Both the position numbers and the translations under genes were made by a program. This document shows, piece after piece, positions 3,823 to 5,138 of a stretch of 5,138 nt of DNA. Origin of the DNA: an uncultured Pseudomonadota bacterium (GTDB lineage Bacteria > Pseudomonadota > Gammaproteobacteria > Burkholderiales > Rhodocyclaceae). The notes under the pieces are model-generated. The model was not told the DNA's origin. It saw nothing but the letters and a program-made list of their open reading frames with translations, and made no database searches. Positions within the stretch are counted from its first letter, which is position 1. Each line of letters starts with the position of its first letter. The stretch lies in the NCBI GenBank assembly GCA_903939665.1, contig CAJAHZ010000112.1, positions 1-5,138 on the forward strand, given 5' to 3'.

Positions 3823-5138
3823 ATGCAATCTACTCAGCCCATCTCTCAGCTTCTAAGCCGGCTCTGGCAACACGTCAGCGCGCGTCGGCGAGGGCAGTTC
3901 GGACTTCTGCTTGTCCTGATGATCCTTGCATCGTTCGCCGAGATACTGAGCATCGGCGCAGTCTTGCCATTTCTTGGCGCGTTAACTGCACCGAGTCGCA
4001 TCTTTGAACACCCTGCGGCCCATTTTTTCATCCAGGCCTTGGGTCTCACTTCGGCCGAACAGATCTTGTTGCCGTTGACCATTGCTTTCGGGATGGCAGC
4101 TCTCGTGGCCGGAGCAATGCGCTTGTTACTGCTTTGGGCCAGTACCCGTCTTTCCTTTGCGACAGGGGCTGATCTTGGCATCAGCATTTACCGCCGCACG
4201 CTTTACCAGCCTTACGCGGTTCATGTCGCCCGCAACAGCAGCGAAGTCATCAACGGCATCTCGACCAAAGCCAATAGCGTTATTTACGGCATCATCGGGC
4301 CGGTTTTGACACTCATCAGCTCCGGTGTCATGTTAGTGGCCATTCTTATGGTTCTGTTGTCAGTTGCTCCGGTCATTTCGCTCGTGGCTTTTAGCGGCTT
4401 TGGTTTGATCTACGGATGCATTATCTGGATGACCCGCACGCAGAAAATCAGGAATGGTCAGCGTATCGCCCGTGAATCCACGCAGGTTATCCAGTCTCTG
4501 CAAGAGGGGCTGGGCGGCATTCGAGATGTTCTCATTGACGGCAGTCAGTCCGTCTATTGTCAAATCTACCGTAATGCCGATTCCCTCTTGCGCCGGGCGC
4601 AGGGTAACAACCAATTTATCAGTCAGAGTCCGCGTTACGGTATGGAGGCTTTGGGTATGGCGCTCATCGCTACACTTGCCTATACGCTTGCCCGGAAATC
4701 CGATGGAATAGCCAACGCGATCCCCATCCTCGGTGCCCTGGCACTTGGCGCCCAGCGCTTGCTGCCCGTCATGCAGCAGCTTTATGCGGCCTGGTCTTCC
4801 ATTCAGGGCAGTCAGGCATCGCTTCAGGATACGCTCGAACTCCTCGGTCAACCGCTGCCCGATTACGCTGACCAGCCTGCTGCGACGCCGCTACCTTTCC
4901 GGCAATCTGTCCGCCTGAACGATCTCTCGTTTCGGTACAGTTCACAAACACCGTGGGTGCTCAAGAATCTGGATCTCACTCTTGCCAAGGGCAGCCGCGT
5001 TGGTTTTATCGGTACGACCGGTAGCGGCAAGAGTACGCTGCTTGATATTGTCATGGGATTGCTGCAGCCAACCGAAGGCGCGCTCGAAATTGATGGGCAG
5101 CCCATCACCATGAGCAATCACCGAGCCTGGCAAGCCCA
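3823..5138 (+). CDS. ABC transporter, permease-ATPase fusion, PglK-like glycan flippase (3' end outside window)
   Basis: The reading frame stays open to the window edge, giving 438 residues of an expected ~580-600. Membrane segments are visible at about residues 27-52, 80-106, 155-180, 184-203, 275-290 and 297-315, forming an exporter-type transmembrane domain. The ATPase domain begins near 365. It has a probable A-loop tyrosine in LSFRYSS (Y372), then VLKNLDLTLAKG, then Walker A GTTGSGKST at 397-405. Q-loop, signature, Walker B and H-loop lie beyond the edge. The block RDVLIDGSQSVYCQIYR and the sequence after it (NNQFISQSPRYGMEALGM) are typical of PglK-like/MsbA-type half transporters in O-antigen, capsule or glycosylation loci, which flip lipid-linked glycans across the inner membrane. 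ATG 3823 is the first start after an in-frame stop at 3769. Its ribosome site is poor, which fits RfaH-assisted translation. The glycan itself cannot be deduced. Confidence 0.92.
   Translation, partial: MQSTQPISQLLSRLWQHVSARRRGQFGLLLVLMILASFAEILSIGAVLPFLGALTAPSRIFEHPAAHFFIQALGLTSAEQILLPLTIAFGMAALVAGAMRLLLLWASTRLSFATGADLGISIYRRTLYQPYAVHVARNSSEVINGISTKANSVIYGIIGPVLTLISSGVMLVAILMVLLSVAPVISLVAFSGFGLIYGCIIWMTRTQKIRNGQRIARESTQVIQSLQEGLGGIRDVLIDGSQSVYCQIYRNADSLLRRAQGNNQFISQSPRYGMEALGMALIATLAYTLARKSDGIANAIPILGALALGAQRLLPVMQQLYAAWSSIQGSQASLQDTLELLGQPLPDYADQPAATPLPFRQSVRLNDLSFRYSSQTPWVLKNLDLTLAKGSRVGFIGTTGSGKSTLLDIVMGLLQPTEGALEIDGQPITMSNHRAWQA

Noticed and set aside
3690..4007. 105-codon plus-strand frame with a GTG start inside ops copy 2
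   Set aside because: It starts in the ops element and runs out of frame through the transporter N-terminus; low-complexity basic product.
4360..4851. 163-codon open frame on the minus strand
   Set aside because: It lies wholly inside the ABC transporter reading frame, whose protein has clear family motifs; the minus-strand product resembles nothing and has no operon context.

Overview
This window looks like the entry to a surface-polysaccharide locus in a gammaproteobacterium-like genome. The organism cannot be named from sequence alone. The evidence is an RfaH-type NusG paralogue, two near-identical ops/JUMPstart elements, and a lipid-linked-glycan-type ABC exporter as the first gene after the second ops element. 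Base composition is roughly balanced, and a dRS3-like palindromic repeat sits near the left end.

Layout, all genes on the + strand. Positions 1-233 are non-coding, with a first ops/JUMPstart copy (39-64) and a REP/dRS3-like double palindrome (101-167). Positions 234-3605 form a tightly packed, probably co-transcribed set. It starts with an MNT nucleotidyltransferase and a HEPN toxin (MntA/HepT type, 234-1024). A second MNT paralogue (1028-1327) follows, with a 52-codon partner that may be a truncated HepT-like gene (1324-1482). Next come a Schlafen/AlbA_2 + GHKL-ATPase-like + winged-helix protein with an S[Q/R]PE repeat tract (1469-2953), a possible 42-codon ORF (2950-3078) and rfaH (3075-3605). 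Five of the six junctions overlap, four of them by ATGA. Positions 3606-3822 are a leader with competing inverted repeats, the second ops/JUMPstart copy (3667-3692) and a hairpin. From 3823 an ABC transporter gene runs off the right edge.

How the parts may work together (inference): RfaH made here should load on RNA polymerase at ops in the 3667-3692 leader. It would then suppress termination and help translate the polysaccharide genes downstream. The first ops copy lies upstream of the MNT-HEPN operon that ends in rfaH. RfaH may therefore also act on its own operon, placing a toxin-antitoxin or defence-like cassette under the same antiterminator as the surface glycan. The two ops copies are direct repeats flanking the whole cassette, which suggests insertion or duplication at an ops site. 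This arrangement is the most interesting feature of the window.
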